Source: Alkalibacterium subtropicum (GTDB lineage: Bacteria; Bacillota; Bacilli; Lactobacillales; Carnobacteriaceae_A). Taken from it: a DNA stretch of 64,000 nucleotides. The DNA lies in assembly GCF_900112455.1 (NCBI RefSeq), contig NZ_FOLT01000006.1:1-64000 (forward strand). Direction: 5' to 3'. The notes below the pieces were generated by a model. The model saw only the letters and a program-made list of their open reading frames with translations, ran no database searches and had not been told where the DNA came from. Shown here one piece after another: positions 1 to 8,101 of this stretch (position 1 is the stretch's first letter; the number at the start of each line of letters is the position of its first letter). The translations under genes and the position numbers were made by a program.

Positions 1-126
1 GCGGGTGCCAAATGTTTTCTGGATTTTTTTGGGTCGGTTTGTATCTAAAGGACCATCCAAAATACAACAGACGATGGTTTTCTGATGCACATCGATACCA
101 CAACATGTTTCAATCATTACTTCCAT
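1..126 (-). CDS. IS110-family transposase, N-terminal fragment cut by the window edge
   Basis: Reading the minus strand from 126 gives a protein beginning MEVMIETCCGIDVHQKTIVC, which runs off the left edge still open. The GIDVHQKTI stretch is the classic start of the DEDD (RuvC-like) domain of IS110-family transposases, and its Asp is the first catalytic acid. These enzymes recombine DNA under guidance of a structured RNA encoded next to the gene. Three in-frame ATGs lie at 132, 126 and 117. A GGAGG box lies at about 135-139 (minus strand), which best fits 126. Only about 42 codons are visible, so intactness cannot be judged. An IS1111-group relative is the main alternative. Confidence 0.8.
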   Translation of the reverse strand, partial: MEVMIETCCGIDVHQKTIVCCILDGPLDTNRPKKIQKTFGTR

Positions 127-129
127 GAC

Positions 130-293
130 CATAACCTCCATCCATAAATTAGGAAACAGACCATCTTATAAAATGTTGTAATTTTATTTCCACATTCAAT
201 GATGTATTCGGCTTATCGCAAAAGATAAGACGGTCATCCAGTTTTTTGTACAGGTTCGGCAAAACCCATTAAGAGATCGGATTAGTGTTTCCT
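130..293 (-). ncRNA. Possible bridge-RNA leader of the IS110 element
   Basis: About 160 bases separate a plausible promoter (300-328, minus strand) from the transposase start. IS110-group elements encode their bridge RNA in this position and of about this length. A small hairpin with arms CTTATC and GATAAG is visible on the minus strand near 220. I could not recognise the target-binding and donor-binding loops, so this rests mainly on position and length. Confidence 0.3.
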
Positions 294-299
294 GATTCG

Positions 300-328
300 A
301 TTATAGAACAAAACATTTTTTCTGTCGT
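300..328 (-). promoter_or_regulatory. Putative promoter for the IS110 leader and transposase
   Basis: On the minus strand ACGACA (328-323) and TATAAT (305-300) are 17 bases apart. The -10 is perfect and the -35 matches four of six positions. It points into the leader and transposase. Confidence 0.4.
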
Positions 329-414
329 GGTTTAGATTGTGAAGCAATCATAATGTTTTTTGTAGTAATCATCTTTAAGATTAATTGGTCATACTCAGAG
401 AGAAAAGGATGCGG

Positions 415-1010
415 GTACGGCTAATGGTGCTTGTATTGAGCGTACTGAGGCAGAAAGTACCGTGAGTACGTCTAATGCTGCCCTCATTGAACGTACTGAG
501 GCAGGAAATTCCGTGGGTACGTCTAATGCTGCCCTCATTGAACGTACTGAGGCAGAAAGTACCGTGAGTACGTCTAATGCTGCCCTCATTGAGCGTACTG
601 AGGCAGAAAGTACCGTGAGTACGTCTAATGCTGCCCTCATTGAACGTACTGAGGCAGAAAGTACCGTGAGTACGTCTAATGCTGCCCTCATTGAACGTAC
701 TGAGGCAGGAAATTCCGTGGGTACGTCTAATGCTGCCCTCATTGAACGTACTGAGGCAGAAAGTACCGTGAGTACGTCTAATGCTGCCCTCATTGAGCGT
801 ACTGAGGCAGAAAGTACCGTGAGTACGTCCAATGCTGCCCTCATTGAACGTACTGAGGCAGAAAGTACCGTGAGTACGTCTAATGCTGCCCTCATTGAAC
901 GTACTGAGGTAGGAAATTCCGTGGTTACGTCTAATGCTGCTCTTATTGAGCGTGCTGAGGCAGAAACTCCCTTGGGTACGTCCAATGTTGCGCGCATTGA
1001 GCGTACTTAG
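415..1010. repeat. 51-bp tandem repeat array, about 12 copies
   Basis: Units begin GTACGTCTAATG at 415, 466, 517, 568, 619, 670, 721, 772, 823, 874, 925 and 976 (last partial). The inner copies are almost identical. The outer copies (415, 925, 976) are more diverged, and faint copies continue on both sides (369-414, 1003-1050). Within each unit AGTACGTCTAATG is followed, after the loop CTGCCCT, by CATTGAACGTACT. These arms form a 13-bp hairpin with one C-A mismatch and one T-G wobble. Because 51 is divisible by three, one frame on each strand stays open through the array (462-1010 plus, 395-997 minus). Neither frame has a credible start or ribosome site. There are no spacers, so this is not CRISPR. 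Confidence 0.95.
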
Positions 1011-1096
1011 AGAAAAAACCCATGATTACGGCTAATCATATCCTTATGGAGACTATGCTAAAGAAAAACACTATACAGTTTTTTTCAATAAGGCCC

Positions 1097-1118
1097 TGAT
1101 CAGGCTGAAGCCTGATCA
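1097..1118. other. Perfect 9-bp hairpin between the repeat array and the DUF72 gene
   Basis: TGATCAGGC, loop TGAA, GCCTGATCA. It has no T-run on either side, so it is not a standard terminator. It may back up the terminator at 1134-1165. Confidence 0.4.
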
Positions 1119-1133
1119 TTCATCTTACAATAA

Positions 1134-1165
1134 AAAATGACCATACTCACCGTTCGGCGAGTATG
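1134..1165 (-). terminator. Terminator of the DUF72/YaiI pair
   Basis: On the minus strand CATACTC and GAGTATG (1165-1159 and 1148-1142) enclose a short GC loop. A run of six T follows at 1139-1134, just past the stop at 1185. Confidence 0.65.
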
Positions 1166-1184
1166 ACCCACTCTATAAACTCAG

Positions 1185-2021
1185 TTAAAACAAGTCGAGC
1201 TGTTTGGGGGCAAGGCCGGAAAAGTCAAGACCCAGCAGGTCCTGCAATTCTTTGGCGTTTTTGGCCGCGTGACCGCCGGAGTTATTGTTGAAGATCACAC
1301 AGACTTCGTCAGCCTCTGTCTCAAGCTGCTTCACTAAAGCCGCAAATGCTTTCAGTTCATCCTTTGAATAATTATAGAGCGTCCGCTCAGCACGCCAGTC
1401 GGTCACGTTTTCACCGAGCCACCCTTCATAATTCCGACCGTGGAGACGCAGGACGCTTAAAGAAGGTGAGGTGACTTCCGGGACCTTGGGCACACTGTTA
1501 TTCGGCGTCTGGGGCTGGTCGACCACCACATTCGTCCAGCCCTGATCTTTCAAAAAGGCAAGGGTGCGGTCTTTATTGGCTTCACTGAACCAGCTGGGAT
1601 GCCGAAACTCGACAGCGACAGGCAGATCCTTCATTTGCTTCTTCACATAACGGAGATAATTGACGTGTTTTTTTACACAGTCAAAATAAGGAGGGAACTG
1701 AAAGAGGAAAGCCTTGATTTTTTTCTGCTCAAACATGGGCTGAAAGGCATCCAGATAGGTCTCAAAGGCTTCATCCATAGTCGTGAACTCGTCTTGAAAA
1801 GACTTATGTAGCGTCAGGACACCGTAAGCTTTTGGAAAAAACTGGAAAACAGCGGGTGTCTTTTCTATCCAGCTATTGATCGTCTCGCTTTTTGGGATGG
1901 CATAAAAACTTGTGTCGAGTTCCACGACCGGGAAGTGGCCGGCATATTCGATCAGTTTTTTATTCGTACTGCGCTGGATGAGGGGATGGTCGCTCCAGCC
2001 GGTCAATCCTATTGTGATCAT
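1185..2021 (-). CDS. DUF72 family protein (YecE-like)
   Basis: This 278-residue protein starts MITIGLTGWSDHPLI and carries the DUF72 hallmarks: an early GxTGWSDH segment, VELDTSFYAIP near residue 35, AVEFRHPSWF near 135 and VIFNNNSGGHAAKNA near 244. The family adopts a TIM-barrel-like fold. Its biochemical role is unsettled, so none is claimed. It lies 6 bases downstream of the YaiI-like gene on the same strand, and a terminator follows, so the two form a short operon. Length and motifs look intact. Confidence 0.9.
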   Translation of the reverse strand: MITIGLTGWSDHPLIQRSTNKKLIEYAGHFPVVELDTSFYAIPKSETINSWIEKTPAVFQFFPKAYGVLTLHKSFQDEFTTMDEAFETYLDAFQPMFEQKKIKAFLFQFPPYFDCVKKHVNYLRYVKKQMKDLPVAVEFRHPSWFSEANKDRTLAFLKDQGWTNVVVDQPQTPNNSVPKVPEVTSPSLSVLRLHGRNYEGWLGENVTDWRAERTLYNYSKDELKAFAALVKQLETEADEVCVIFNNNSGGHAAKNAKELQDLLGLDFSGLAPKQLDLF

Positions 2022-2027
2022 TTCATT

Positions 2028-2507
2028 CTATTCCTTTCGCTGATTTTGAATCGCTTCGATAACATCCTTCAGCAAGTCGCTGTAATCTGACTGCGTCTGG
2101 TCAGCAAAGGGATGCAGGGACTTGACCCGGCGACTGCGTTTGGATGTCCGTCTTTCTTTGGCAGAGAGATGCCGACCATCGATAAGCTGCTGGATAATGC
2201 TTTCCGTATATTCATATCCGTCATGATGCAGGACACGACAGCCTTTTGGCAACAGCATGGAGGCGAGGCCATAATCTTGAGTAATGACGATGTCGTTGGG
2301 TTTGGCGATGGCTACGATCTTGAAATCCGCCTGATCGCTGCCGCGTTCGACCCATAACTGTCTGACATGATCGGGGACTTCTTTGGTTGAAAAGTGGGCA
2401 ATGCTGGCGACCAGGACCACTTCCAGACCATACTGCTTTGCCAGGGCAATGGTCTCTTCTTTCACGGGGCAGGCATCGGCATCGATGATCAGTTTCACGG
2501 TCATCAT
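2028..2507 (-). CDS. YaiI/YqxD family protein (UPF0178, DUF188)
   Basis: A 159-residue protein with the family's starting block KLIIDADACPVKEETI, followed by VITQDYGLASMLLPKGCRVLHHDG in the middle and a basic segment KERRTSKRSRRVKSL in the C-terminal half. Conserved Asp residues in DADACP and TQDYGLA place it in the PIN-like UPF0178 family. A nuclease-type role is inferred from fold only. The start is uncertain: two ATGs (2507, 2504) abut the GAAAGG box, while an in-frame GTG at 2498 is better spaced (9 bases). It is the first gene of a two-gene minus-strand operon with the DUF72 gene. Confidence 0.88.
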   Translation of the reverse strand: MMTVKLIIDADACPVKEETIALAKQYGLEVVLVASIAHFSTKEVPDHVRQLWVERGSDQADFKIVAIAKPNDIVITQDYGLASMLLPKGCRVLHHDGYEYTESIIQQLIDGRHLSAKERRTSKRSRRVKSLHPFADQTQSDYSDLLKDVIEAIQNQRKE

Positions 2508-2688
2508 CCTTTCATTCTCTTTCTTACCAGTTTAACACAGTCCAAACGTTTGAGACACGATAAAGGAGGGTTAAGTGAAGGAGGAACGTTAAGATGATCT
2601 TTGATCATGCGCTGAATTCTTTGAAAAAATACCTAGCCATGCTTATTAAGTGTGAGCTTAATTAATTGACTGCGTACAATAAGTGAAA

Positions 2689-2731
2689 CTAAAAAGCGAC
2701 ATGAATGTATGACCACTCATGTCGCTTATTT
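2689..2731 (-). terminator. Terminator of xylR
   Basis: On the minus strand AAGCGACATGA (2728-2718) pairs with TCATGTCGCTT (2704-2694), and T residues follow at 2693-2691. The loop contains GACCACTCA, a motif shared with the intergenic arrays. Confidence 0.7.
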
Positions 2732-2742
2732 AAATATAATGA

Positions 2743-3921
2743 TTAGTCGACTTCCAGTACTTTTTCCATGTCCAGGTTGAAGCCGACATTATCGACGTGA
2801 AGGAATTCTTTCAGGTTCATAACAGTCGCTCCGTATAAACTGGCCTTGCGTCCAAGCGCTGACTGTTCGATCGGTACATTTTTGTAGATCGTCATGCTCA
2901 GATAATGTCTCAGCAGACTGATGAGTTCCGGGATTTCTTCCAGGATCTCGGAATTGATATACACGATTTCCGGATCATAGTTGCCGATGACGTTCATCAG
3001 ACCGATGCCGAAGTCTTTGGCGAACTGCAGGATCATGTTGAGTGTTGCAGAATCTTTCTGATGATAAGCCTTGACCAGATCATCGAAAGTCAAAGCCGGA
3101 TCGCCTTTTAAAAGCTGAAATTTACGCACGAGGGCTTTTATCGAGCAGTACTGTTCCAGACAGCCCTGATTTCCACAGGGGCAGCTGATGCCGTTCGGAT
3201 AAAGCACAGTATGGCCGATCTCACCACTTCGGCCTTTAAAACCGCGGTAAAGCTGTCCGTCTAATATGATCCCGGCACCGATACCTGTGTGCGCACTGAA
3301 GGATATGAGGTTTTTATGTTCGGTGTCAAAAGCAGCTTCGGCCAGTGCTGACAAGTTCGCTTCGTTTTCGATATGGACCGGCAGATCGAGTTTTTCCTGA
3401 AGCAAAGCCACAAGATCCAGCTGGTCAAGATCAAAATAAGGCGTAAACTCGATTCTGTTGTGATCGACGATCCCGTGGATGGAGACGGCGATGCCAATGA
3501 TACCGAAAGGCGTTTCTTTCATGTTTGAGCGGAAATCATCGACGACAGATGTTATATAGCCGATGATATTCTCTTTGGTGATGCCAGTTTCTTCTGACGT
3601 GTACTCGATTTTTTCGCCGTCAAGGAAAGTAATGAGGTAGCTGATACGATCGTAACGGACGTCGAAACTGATGGAGATGCCGGCCTTCTTATTTACAGTG
3701 AGCAGGATGGGGCGTCGCCCACCGGAAGACGTACTTTTTCCCGGACCGATCTCGATGACATAATCATCTTTTATCAGCTTCCTGACTATCTCTGAAACTG
3801 TTGCTTTGTTCAGCCCGGTGACTTCTGAAATCATGGCGCGTGAAATTTCCGGCCGGTTCATGATCTCCGACAAGACGAGAAGGCTGTTGTTTTCTCTGAT
3901 GCTGTTTTTCATTCTAAACAT
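2743..3921 (-). CDS. xylR: ROK-family xylose-responsive repressor XylR
   Basis: A 392-residue regulator. Residues about 20-55 form a winged helix (SRAMISEVTGLNKATVSEIV). The ROK sugar-binding domain follows, with a glycine-rich phosphate loop near 215 (SAHTGIGAGIILDGQ) and the zinc motif CPCGNQGCLEQYC near 245. Similarity to XylR is supported by its position divergent from a xylosidase/xylulokinase operon and by a palindrome at 4091-4115 resembling the known XylR operator. It would repress the xyl promoters until xylose binds. The start at 3921 is set by GGGGA six bases upstream. An internal ATG at 3912 is possible. NagC-like ROK regulators are the less likely alternative. Confidence 0.9.
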   Translation of the reverse strand: MFRMKNSIRENNSLLVLSEIMNRPEISRAMISEVTGLNKATVSEIVRKLIKDDYVIEIGPGKSTSSGGRRPILLTVNKKAGISISFDVRYDRISYLITFLDGEKIEYTSEETGITKENIIGYITSVVDDFRSNMKETPFGIIGIAVSIHGIVDHNRIEFTPYFDLDQLDLVALLQEKLDLPVHIENEANLSALAEAAFDTEHKNLISFSAHTGIGAGIILDGQLYRGFKGRSGEIGHTVLYPNGISCPCGNQGCLEQYCSIKALVRKFQLLKGDPALTFDDLVKAYHQKDSATLNMILQFAKDFGIGLMNVIGNYDPEIVYINSEILEEIPELISLLRHYLSMTIYKNVPIEQSALGRKASLYGATVMNLKEFLHVDNVGFNLDMEKVLEVD

Positions 3922-4042
3922 TATATTCCCCGTTTCTAATAGTCATACATTCTGGTCATTGAAATAGTAGTGCGAATACAATCATAAATAAGTAAATAAA
4001 CATATACGTGCATAAAAGGGGCCTGATTTATTTAAAAAGAGC

Positions 4043-4058
4043 ATGAAAGCGCTTGACA
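4043..4058 (+). promoter_or_regulatory. Candidate CcpA cre site overlapping the xyl -35
   Basis: TGAAAGCGCTT at 4044-4054 matches the left half and core of the catabolite-responsive element consensus. The right half is poor. It overlaps the TTGACA box at 4053, so bound CcpA would block RNA polymerase. Confidence 0.5.
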
Positions 4059-4081
4059 ATAAAAACGAGAGCCGCTATAGT
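4053..4081 (+). promoter_or_regulatory. Promoter of the xynB-xylB operon
   Basis: TTGACA (4053-4058), a 17-base spacer and TATAGT (4076-4081). This is near-consensus sigma-A, directly followed by the XylR operator. Confidence 0.85.
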
Positions 4082-4090
4082 TATATTGCA

Positions 4091-4115
4091 AGTTGGTTGA
4101 TTAAACTAACAAACT
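4091..4115 (+). promoter_or_regulatory. XylR operator 1
   Basis: A 25-base palindrome whose left arm is AGTTGGTTGATT and right arm AACTAACAAACT. The arms match at nine of twelve positions. It resembles the published Bacillus-type xyl operator (AGTTTGTTT half sites) and starts 10 bases after the -10 box, a classic repression position. A sister site lies at 15630-15656. Confidence 0.8.
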
Positions 4116-4145
4116 AGAATTACATACAGTTTAACACATCCGATA

Positions 4146-4183
4146 AGAGAAGAAAACATAAAAAAGTAAAGGTTTTCTTCTCT
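4146..4183 (+). other. Perfect 12-bp hairpin in the xyl leader
   Basis: AGAGAAGAAAAC (4146-4157) and GTTTTCTTCTCT (4172-4183) flank a 14-base A-rich loop, about 60 bases after the promoter. No T-run follows, so it is not a simple terminator. It could be an mRNA-stabilising 5' structure or one arm of an attenuator. Confidence 0.5.
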
Positions 4184-4367
4184 ATTATGTTACAACACTT
4201 TCCGCCATTGAGACAACACAAACTGTTCACTCTTTGCCAAGAAATCACCGAAACCTTTTAGGCACAAGGATTAAATTAAGATCGTCTGCTGAGCCGAAGC
4301 GTTCTGCTTAGCAAGTGTCCCATGGTTACGTGTTGTTGACAGTCCATTTTAACGTGAGTGGAGGGAA

Positions 4368-4448
4368 ATGACTGGAACATCATTAAGCGCTTCACTGATC
4401 ATTATAAGAAAAAAGAATCAGGTTTCACTATTTTATTTAAACTATTAG
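4368..4448 (+). CDS. Possible 26-codon leader peptide ahead of xynB
   Basis: ATG at 4368 follows a GGAGG box (spacing only about 3-4 bases) and reads MTGTSLSASLIII, then a basic and aromatic C-terminal half, stopping with TAG at 4446. The stop overlaps the AGGAGG ribosome site (4447-4452) of xynB, an arrangement compatible with translational coupling. No similarity is recognised. It sits in the long, roughly 375-base leader of the xyl mRNA. It could be chance, as the frame is short. Confidence 0.3.
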   Translation: MTGTSLSASLIIIRKKNQVSLFYLNY

Positions 4449-4460
4449 GAGGATTCAATT

Positions 4461-6164
4461 ATGTCAATGATTCAAAACCCCGTACTGAAAGGTTTCAACC
4501 CTGACCCAAGCATGCTGCGAGTCGGTGATGATTATTATCTCGCTGTTTCCACATTTGAGTGGTTTCCAGGAGTCGTGATTTATCATTCCACGGACATGAG
4601 AAACTGGCGTCAAGTGGCACGACCACTTAACCGCGTGGAACTTCTGGATATGAAAGGTAACCCGGATTCCGGTGGTGTCTGGGCACCTCAATTAAGTTAT
4701 GCGGATGGCCAGTTCCAGCTGATTTATTCCGACGTCAAAGTGACTGGCGGGATCTACAAAGATGTAACGAATTATCTGACGACGTGTGAAACGATCGACG
4801 GCGAGTGGAGCGAACCGGTCTACATGAACCAGTCCGGCTTTGACCCATCCCTGTTCCATGACAAGGACGGCCGTAAATGGTTCGTGAATATGGTGTGGGA
4901 TCACCGTGTCGGCAATCATGACTTCGGCGGGATCGTCCTGCAGGAATACAGTGCTGATGAGAAAAAGCTGGTCGGTGACCGCAAGATCATTTATAAAGGG
5001 ACGGATGTCGGTTTGACAGAAGCCCCGCATCTTTACCATATCGGGGACTATTACTACCTTCTGACAGCTGAAGGCGGCACGATGTATGAACACCATGCAA
5101 CGATCGCCCGTTCTAAAAACATTGATGGACCTTACGAAACACATCCGGATAACCCGCTGATTTCATCCTGGGGACATCCGAGACTGGCTCTGCAGAAAGC
5201 CGGGCATGCCTCGATCGTTGAAACGCAGAACGGTGAATGGTACCTGGCTCACTTGACCGGGCGTCCGACAAAAGCGCCGGGTGATGTCCTGCTGATGGAC
5301 CGCGGTTACTGCCAGCTGGGACGCGAAACAGCGATCCAGAAACTGGAATGGAAAGACGGCTGGCCCTATGTCGTTGACGGCAACTATCCAAAGGTACAGG
5401 TCCAAGCACCTGACCTGCCGGAACAGAAATGGGAAGCAGACTTCCCGGTAGTGGATCAGTTTGATTCAGAAGAGCTCGGCGGACAGTGGCAGACTCTGCG
5501 TATCCCTTATACTCAGTTTGCCTCTCTGACTGACAAGCCGGGGCACTTGCGTCTGTATGGTGCCGGAGGATTCTCCAATCTTCATAAGCAGGCACTTGTC
5601 GCCCGTCGCTGGCAGGCTTTTGCATTTGAAGCAGAAACAAAAGTCAAAGCAGATCCAGTGACCTTCCAGCAGCAGGCCGGCTTAGTGAACTACTACAACA
5701 CAAAAAACTGGACAAGTGTTCATGTTACCTGGGATGAAGAAAAAGGCAAGATCATCGACCTGTATGCCTCAGAGCGCAACAACGTATCCAATCCTCTAGG
5801 TGCCGATACGATCCAGGTGCCAGAAGATGCAGAAGCCGTCTGGTTCAAAGTGAACGTCGACCAGTACACGTATCAGTACAGCTATTCCTTCGACGGAAAA
5901 AACTGGAAAGAGATCCCAGTGGTCTTTGATTCATGGAAGCTGTCTGATGAATACATTCAGGAATCCGGCTTCTTTACAGGTGCCTTTGTCAGCATGAGCT
6001 GTATCGATACGAGCGGTATGAAGATGGCAGCGGACTTTGAGTACTTCCGCTATGAAGAAGAGGAAGACGACCGTGACCACTGGACACAGACGCGTCACTG
6101 GAATGAAGAGAAAAGTGAAGGGCGAAGCAAGACGGCTTTAGGTAAAACAGGTACGTCAAAATAA
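4461..6164 (+). CDS. xynB: GH43 beta-xylosidase, intracellular
   Basis: A 567-residue glycoside hydrolase family 43 enzyme that would release xylose from xylo-oligosaccharides. There is no signal peptide, so it acts in the cytoplasm on imported sugars. The five-bladed propeller carries the three expected acids: base Asp15 in NPDPS, pKa-modulating Asp128 in GFDPSLF and acid Glu187 in TEAPHLY. A C-terminal beta-sandwich starts near residue 325 ([15 protein letters not shown]). The last 30 or so residues (from [10 protein letters not shown]) form a charged, low-complexity tail not usual for the family. AGGAGG at 4447 sets the start; Met3 is an alternative. First gene of the operon with xylB, downstream of the XylR operator and cre. 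Confidence 0.93.
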   Translation: MSMIQNPVLKGFNPDPSMLRVGDDYYLAVSTFEWFPGVVIYHSTDMRNWRQVARPLNRVELLDMKGNPDSGGVWAPQLSYADGQFQLIYSDVKVTGGIYKDVTNYLTTCETIDGEWSEPVYMNQSGFDPSLFHDKDGRKWFVNMVWDHRVGNHDFGGIVLQEYSADEKKLVGDRKIIYKGTDVGLTEAPHLYHIGDYYYLLTAEGGTMYEHHATIARSKNIDGPYETHPDNPLISSWGHPRLALQKAGHASIVETQNGEWYLAHLTGRPTKAPGDVLLMDRGYCQLGRETAIQKLEWKDGWPYVVDGNYPKVQVQAPDLPEQKWEADFPVVDQFDSEELGGQWQTLRIPYTQFASLTDKPGHLRLYGAGGFSNLHKQALVARRWQAFAFEAETKVKADPVTFQQQAGLVNYYNTKNWTSVHVTWDEEKGKIIDLYASERNNVSNPLGADTIQVPEDAEAVWFKVNVDQYTYQYSYSFDGKNWKEIPVVFDSWKLSDEYIQESGFFTGAFVSMSCIDTSGMKMAADFEYFRYEEEEDDRDHWTQTRHWNEEKSEGRSKTALGKTGTSK

Positions 6165-6184
6165 TAATCTGAAAAAAGAGAGGA

Positions 6185-6254
6185 GACCGGTAAATCAGGT
6201 AAAGCTAAAATCGATAAGACAGATGAACGCTTTACGCTTTGCCGGTCTTTTATT
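6185..6254 (+). terminator. Two-tier hairpin between xynB and xylB (attenuator or partial terminator)
   Basis: Outer arms GACCGGTAAA (6185-6194) and TTTGCCGGTC (6238-6247) enclose a second perfect 7-bp stem, GTAAAGC (6199-6205) with GCTTTAC (6229-6235). TTTTATTA follows. The form is terminator-like but the T-run is short, so it may set the ratio of xynB to xylB message or act as a processing site. Confidence 0.6.
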
Positions 6255-6282
6255 ATAAAAAAGAGAGAATGGACGTGGAAAT

Positions 6283-7779
6283 ATGAGTTATGTATTAGGG
6301 TTGGACTTGGGAACCAGCGGCTTGAAAGGTATCTTAGTCAATAAAGAAGGGAAGATCGTCGATGAAGCGTCTTCAGACTACCCTCTGCTGACACCAAAAC
6401 GCGGGTTCAGTGAACAGGATCCCCTGGAATGGTTCAGAGCTGCAAAAGAAGTCATGCAGGAGATCTTCAAATCGACGTCAGATGCTAAAGAGAAACTGGA
6501 AGGCATCAGCTTTTCCGGTCAGATGCACTCGCTGGTCCTGCTTGATGAAAAGGATGACGTCCTGCGCAACGCAATCTTGTGGAACGATGTGCGGACAACG
6601 AAACAGTGTGACTTTATCACCGACAACGTAGATAATCTGATCGCGATCACTAAAAACAAAGCCCTTGAAGGCTTCACATTACCGAAAATCTTATGGGTAA
6701 AAGATAACGAACCGGAAATCTTTGCGAAAGTTTCTACCTTCTTACTTCCAAAAGATTATCTGGGCTTCCGCTTGACCGGCAGCAAGCAGATGGAATATTC
6801 CGACGCCGCCGGCACACTGCTTTTAGATGTCGAGTCACGTACCTGGAGTGAAGAAGTAGCGAAGGCTGTCGATGTACCGTCATCGATTTTCCCTGAACTC
6901 GTTCAGTCTCAGGCCAAGATCGGGGATCTGGATCCGGCACTGGCTGAAGAACTCGGTCTAAAAAATACAGTGCCGGTCTTTTCAGGCGGAGCCGACAACC
7001 CGTGTGCCGCAGTCGGAGCCGGTATCGTCCGTCCTGACCAGGGCATGGCAAGTATCGGGACGTCAGGCGTCTTCCTGTCATACGAAGAAACAGGAGACAA
7101 AAACTACAACGGGCACCTGCACTACTTCAACCATGTCGTGCCGAATGCCTTCTACACGATGGGCGTGACCCTTGCGGCCGGAAGCAGCCTGAACTGGTTC
7201 AAAAAGACTTTCGCACCAAATGAAAGTTTTGAAGAACTCTTGAAAGGCGTGAAAGACATCAAGCCGGGATCAGACGGCTTGCTTTTCGCCCCTTATATCT
7301 CAGGCGAACGTACGCCTTACACAGACAGTAATATAAGGGGCACATTCTTAGGCATGGATATCGCCCACACACGCGATCATTTTGCCCGTGCAGTTCTTGA
7401 AGGCATCACCTTCTCGCTGAGAGATTCCTTTGAACTGATGAAAAAACACTCGAACAAAGACTTCAAGCAGATCGTTTCAGTCGGTGGCGGGGCGAAGAAC
7501 CCGGACTGGCTCCAGATGCAGGCCGATATCTTCGGGACACCCGTCGTGACGCTGGAAACCGAACAGGGACCGGCGATGGGATCAGCCATGATCGCTGCCG
7601 TTGGTGCCGGATGGTTCGACTCTTTTGAAGCATGTTCCGAAGTGTTCGTTAACTACAAGTCAGAAGTACAACCGGATCCGGAAGCTGTTTCTCATTACAA
7701 CAAGGTCTATGCCAACTACAAAGAAGTGTATCCGACAATCAAAGATCTTTCTCACAAACTAGTGACAGATAACGACTAA
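6283..7779 (+). CDS. xylB: Xylulokinase
   Basis: A 498-residue FGGY-family kinase that phosphorylates D-xylulose to xylulose 5-phosphate, feeding the pentose phosphate or phosphoketolase route. The first ATP-binding block GLDLGTSGLKGILVN is at residues 5-19, FSGQMHSLVLLD near 83, the FGGY-type VFSGGADNPCAAVGAG near 230, and VSVGGGAKNPDWLQMQADIF near 400. Length is typical for XylB. It follows xynB by 118 bases containing the hairpin at 6185-6254. xylA is not adjacent but 8 kb away under its own XylR/cre promoter. Confidence 0.95.
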   Translation: MSYVLGLDLGTSGLKGILVNKEGKIVDEASSDYPLLTPKRGFSEQDPLEWFRAAKEVMQEIFKSTSDAKEKLEGISFSGQMHSLVLLDEKDDVLRNAILWNDVRTTKQCDFITDNVDNLIAITKNKALEGFTLPKILWVKDNEPEIFAKVSTFLLPKDYLGFRLTGSKQMEYSDAAGTLLLDVESRTWSEEVAKAVDVPSSIFPELVQSQAKIGDLDPALAEELGLKNTVPVFSGGADNPCAAVGAGIVRPDQGMASIGTSGVFLSYEETGDKNYNGHLHYFNHVVPNAFYTMGVTLAAGSSLNWFKKTFAPNESFEELLKGVKDIKPGSDGLLFAPYISGERTPYTDSNIRGTFLGMDIAHTRDHFARAVLEGITFSLRDSFELMKKHSNKDFKQIVSVGGGAKNPDWLQMQADIFGTPVVTLETEQGPAMGSAMIAAVGAGWFDSFEACSEVFVNYKSEVQPDPEAVSHYNKVYANYKEVYPTIKDLSHKLVTDND

Positions 7780-7792
7780 TAAAACGATACTG

Positions 7793-7825
7793 AAAAGCTA
7801 TGATGGCTATCATAGCTTTTCTTTG
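7793..7825 (+). terminator. Terminator of the xynB-xylB operon
   Basis: AAAAGCTATGAT (7793-7804), loop GGCT and ATCATAGCTTTT (7809-7820) form a perfect 12-bp stem, followed by CTTTG. Confidence 0.85.
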
Positions 7826-7840
7826 TCGTAAGGGAAAGAG

Positions 7841-8101
7841 ATGACTGTTATTTGTGCCTTGCATGACAGTTTTAAGTGCGTGAAGGTCATAAAAGTGGCA
7901 GATACATGCCCCTCAGACGACCAGCGACTACACGAAGAGCACGAAAGCAGTAAAGATATGGCCATCACACCAATCGAAAGGGAACATAAAGGACATAGAA
8001 CGGTGCTCAAGGCGAACTATAAGGAAAGCAATCGTCGCCTAATTGCTTTCCTGTCAAAACGGAAGGGTCAGCGTAAAGAAATAAAAGGGGAGGAAGAATG
8101 A
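7841..8101 (+). CDS. Hypothetical small protein (doubtful)
   Basis: An 86-codon frame starting MTVICALHDSFKCVKV, hydrophilic and Lys/Glu/Arg-rich towards the end. Codon choice looks coding-like in the second half. The ribosome site (AAGGGAAAGAG) is weak, and the ATG lies only 16 bases past the xylB operon terminator without a visible promoter. I recognise no family. It may be a relic or chance. Confidence 0.25.
   Translation: MTVICALHDSFKCVKVIKVADTCPSDDQRLHEEHESSKDMAITPIEREHKGHRTVLKANYKESNRRLIAFLSKRKGQRKEIKGEEE

Larger units (their letters stand above)
1..385 (-). mobile_element. IS110-type element, one end
   Basis: The transposase start at 126 is preceded on the minus strand by about 250 bases without a gene, then by the 51-bp repeat array. 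IS110 elements typically have no terminal inverted repeats and keep a long non-coding end beside the gene, so the outer boundary cannot be read directly. Degenerate remains of the 51-bp repeat are visible from about 369, so the element end most likely lies before that. Confidence 0.5.

Noticed and set aside
395-1010. Two repeat proteins, 182 residues on plus (462-1010) and 200 residues on minus (395-997)
   Set aside because: The frames are open only because the repeat is 51 bp long. Neither has a ribosome site or a credible start, and sister arrays with a 52-bp period cannot code.
415-1010. CRISPR array
   Set aside because: The 51-bp units are contiguous and identical throughout, with no variable spacers and no cas genes nearby.
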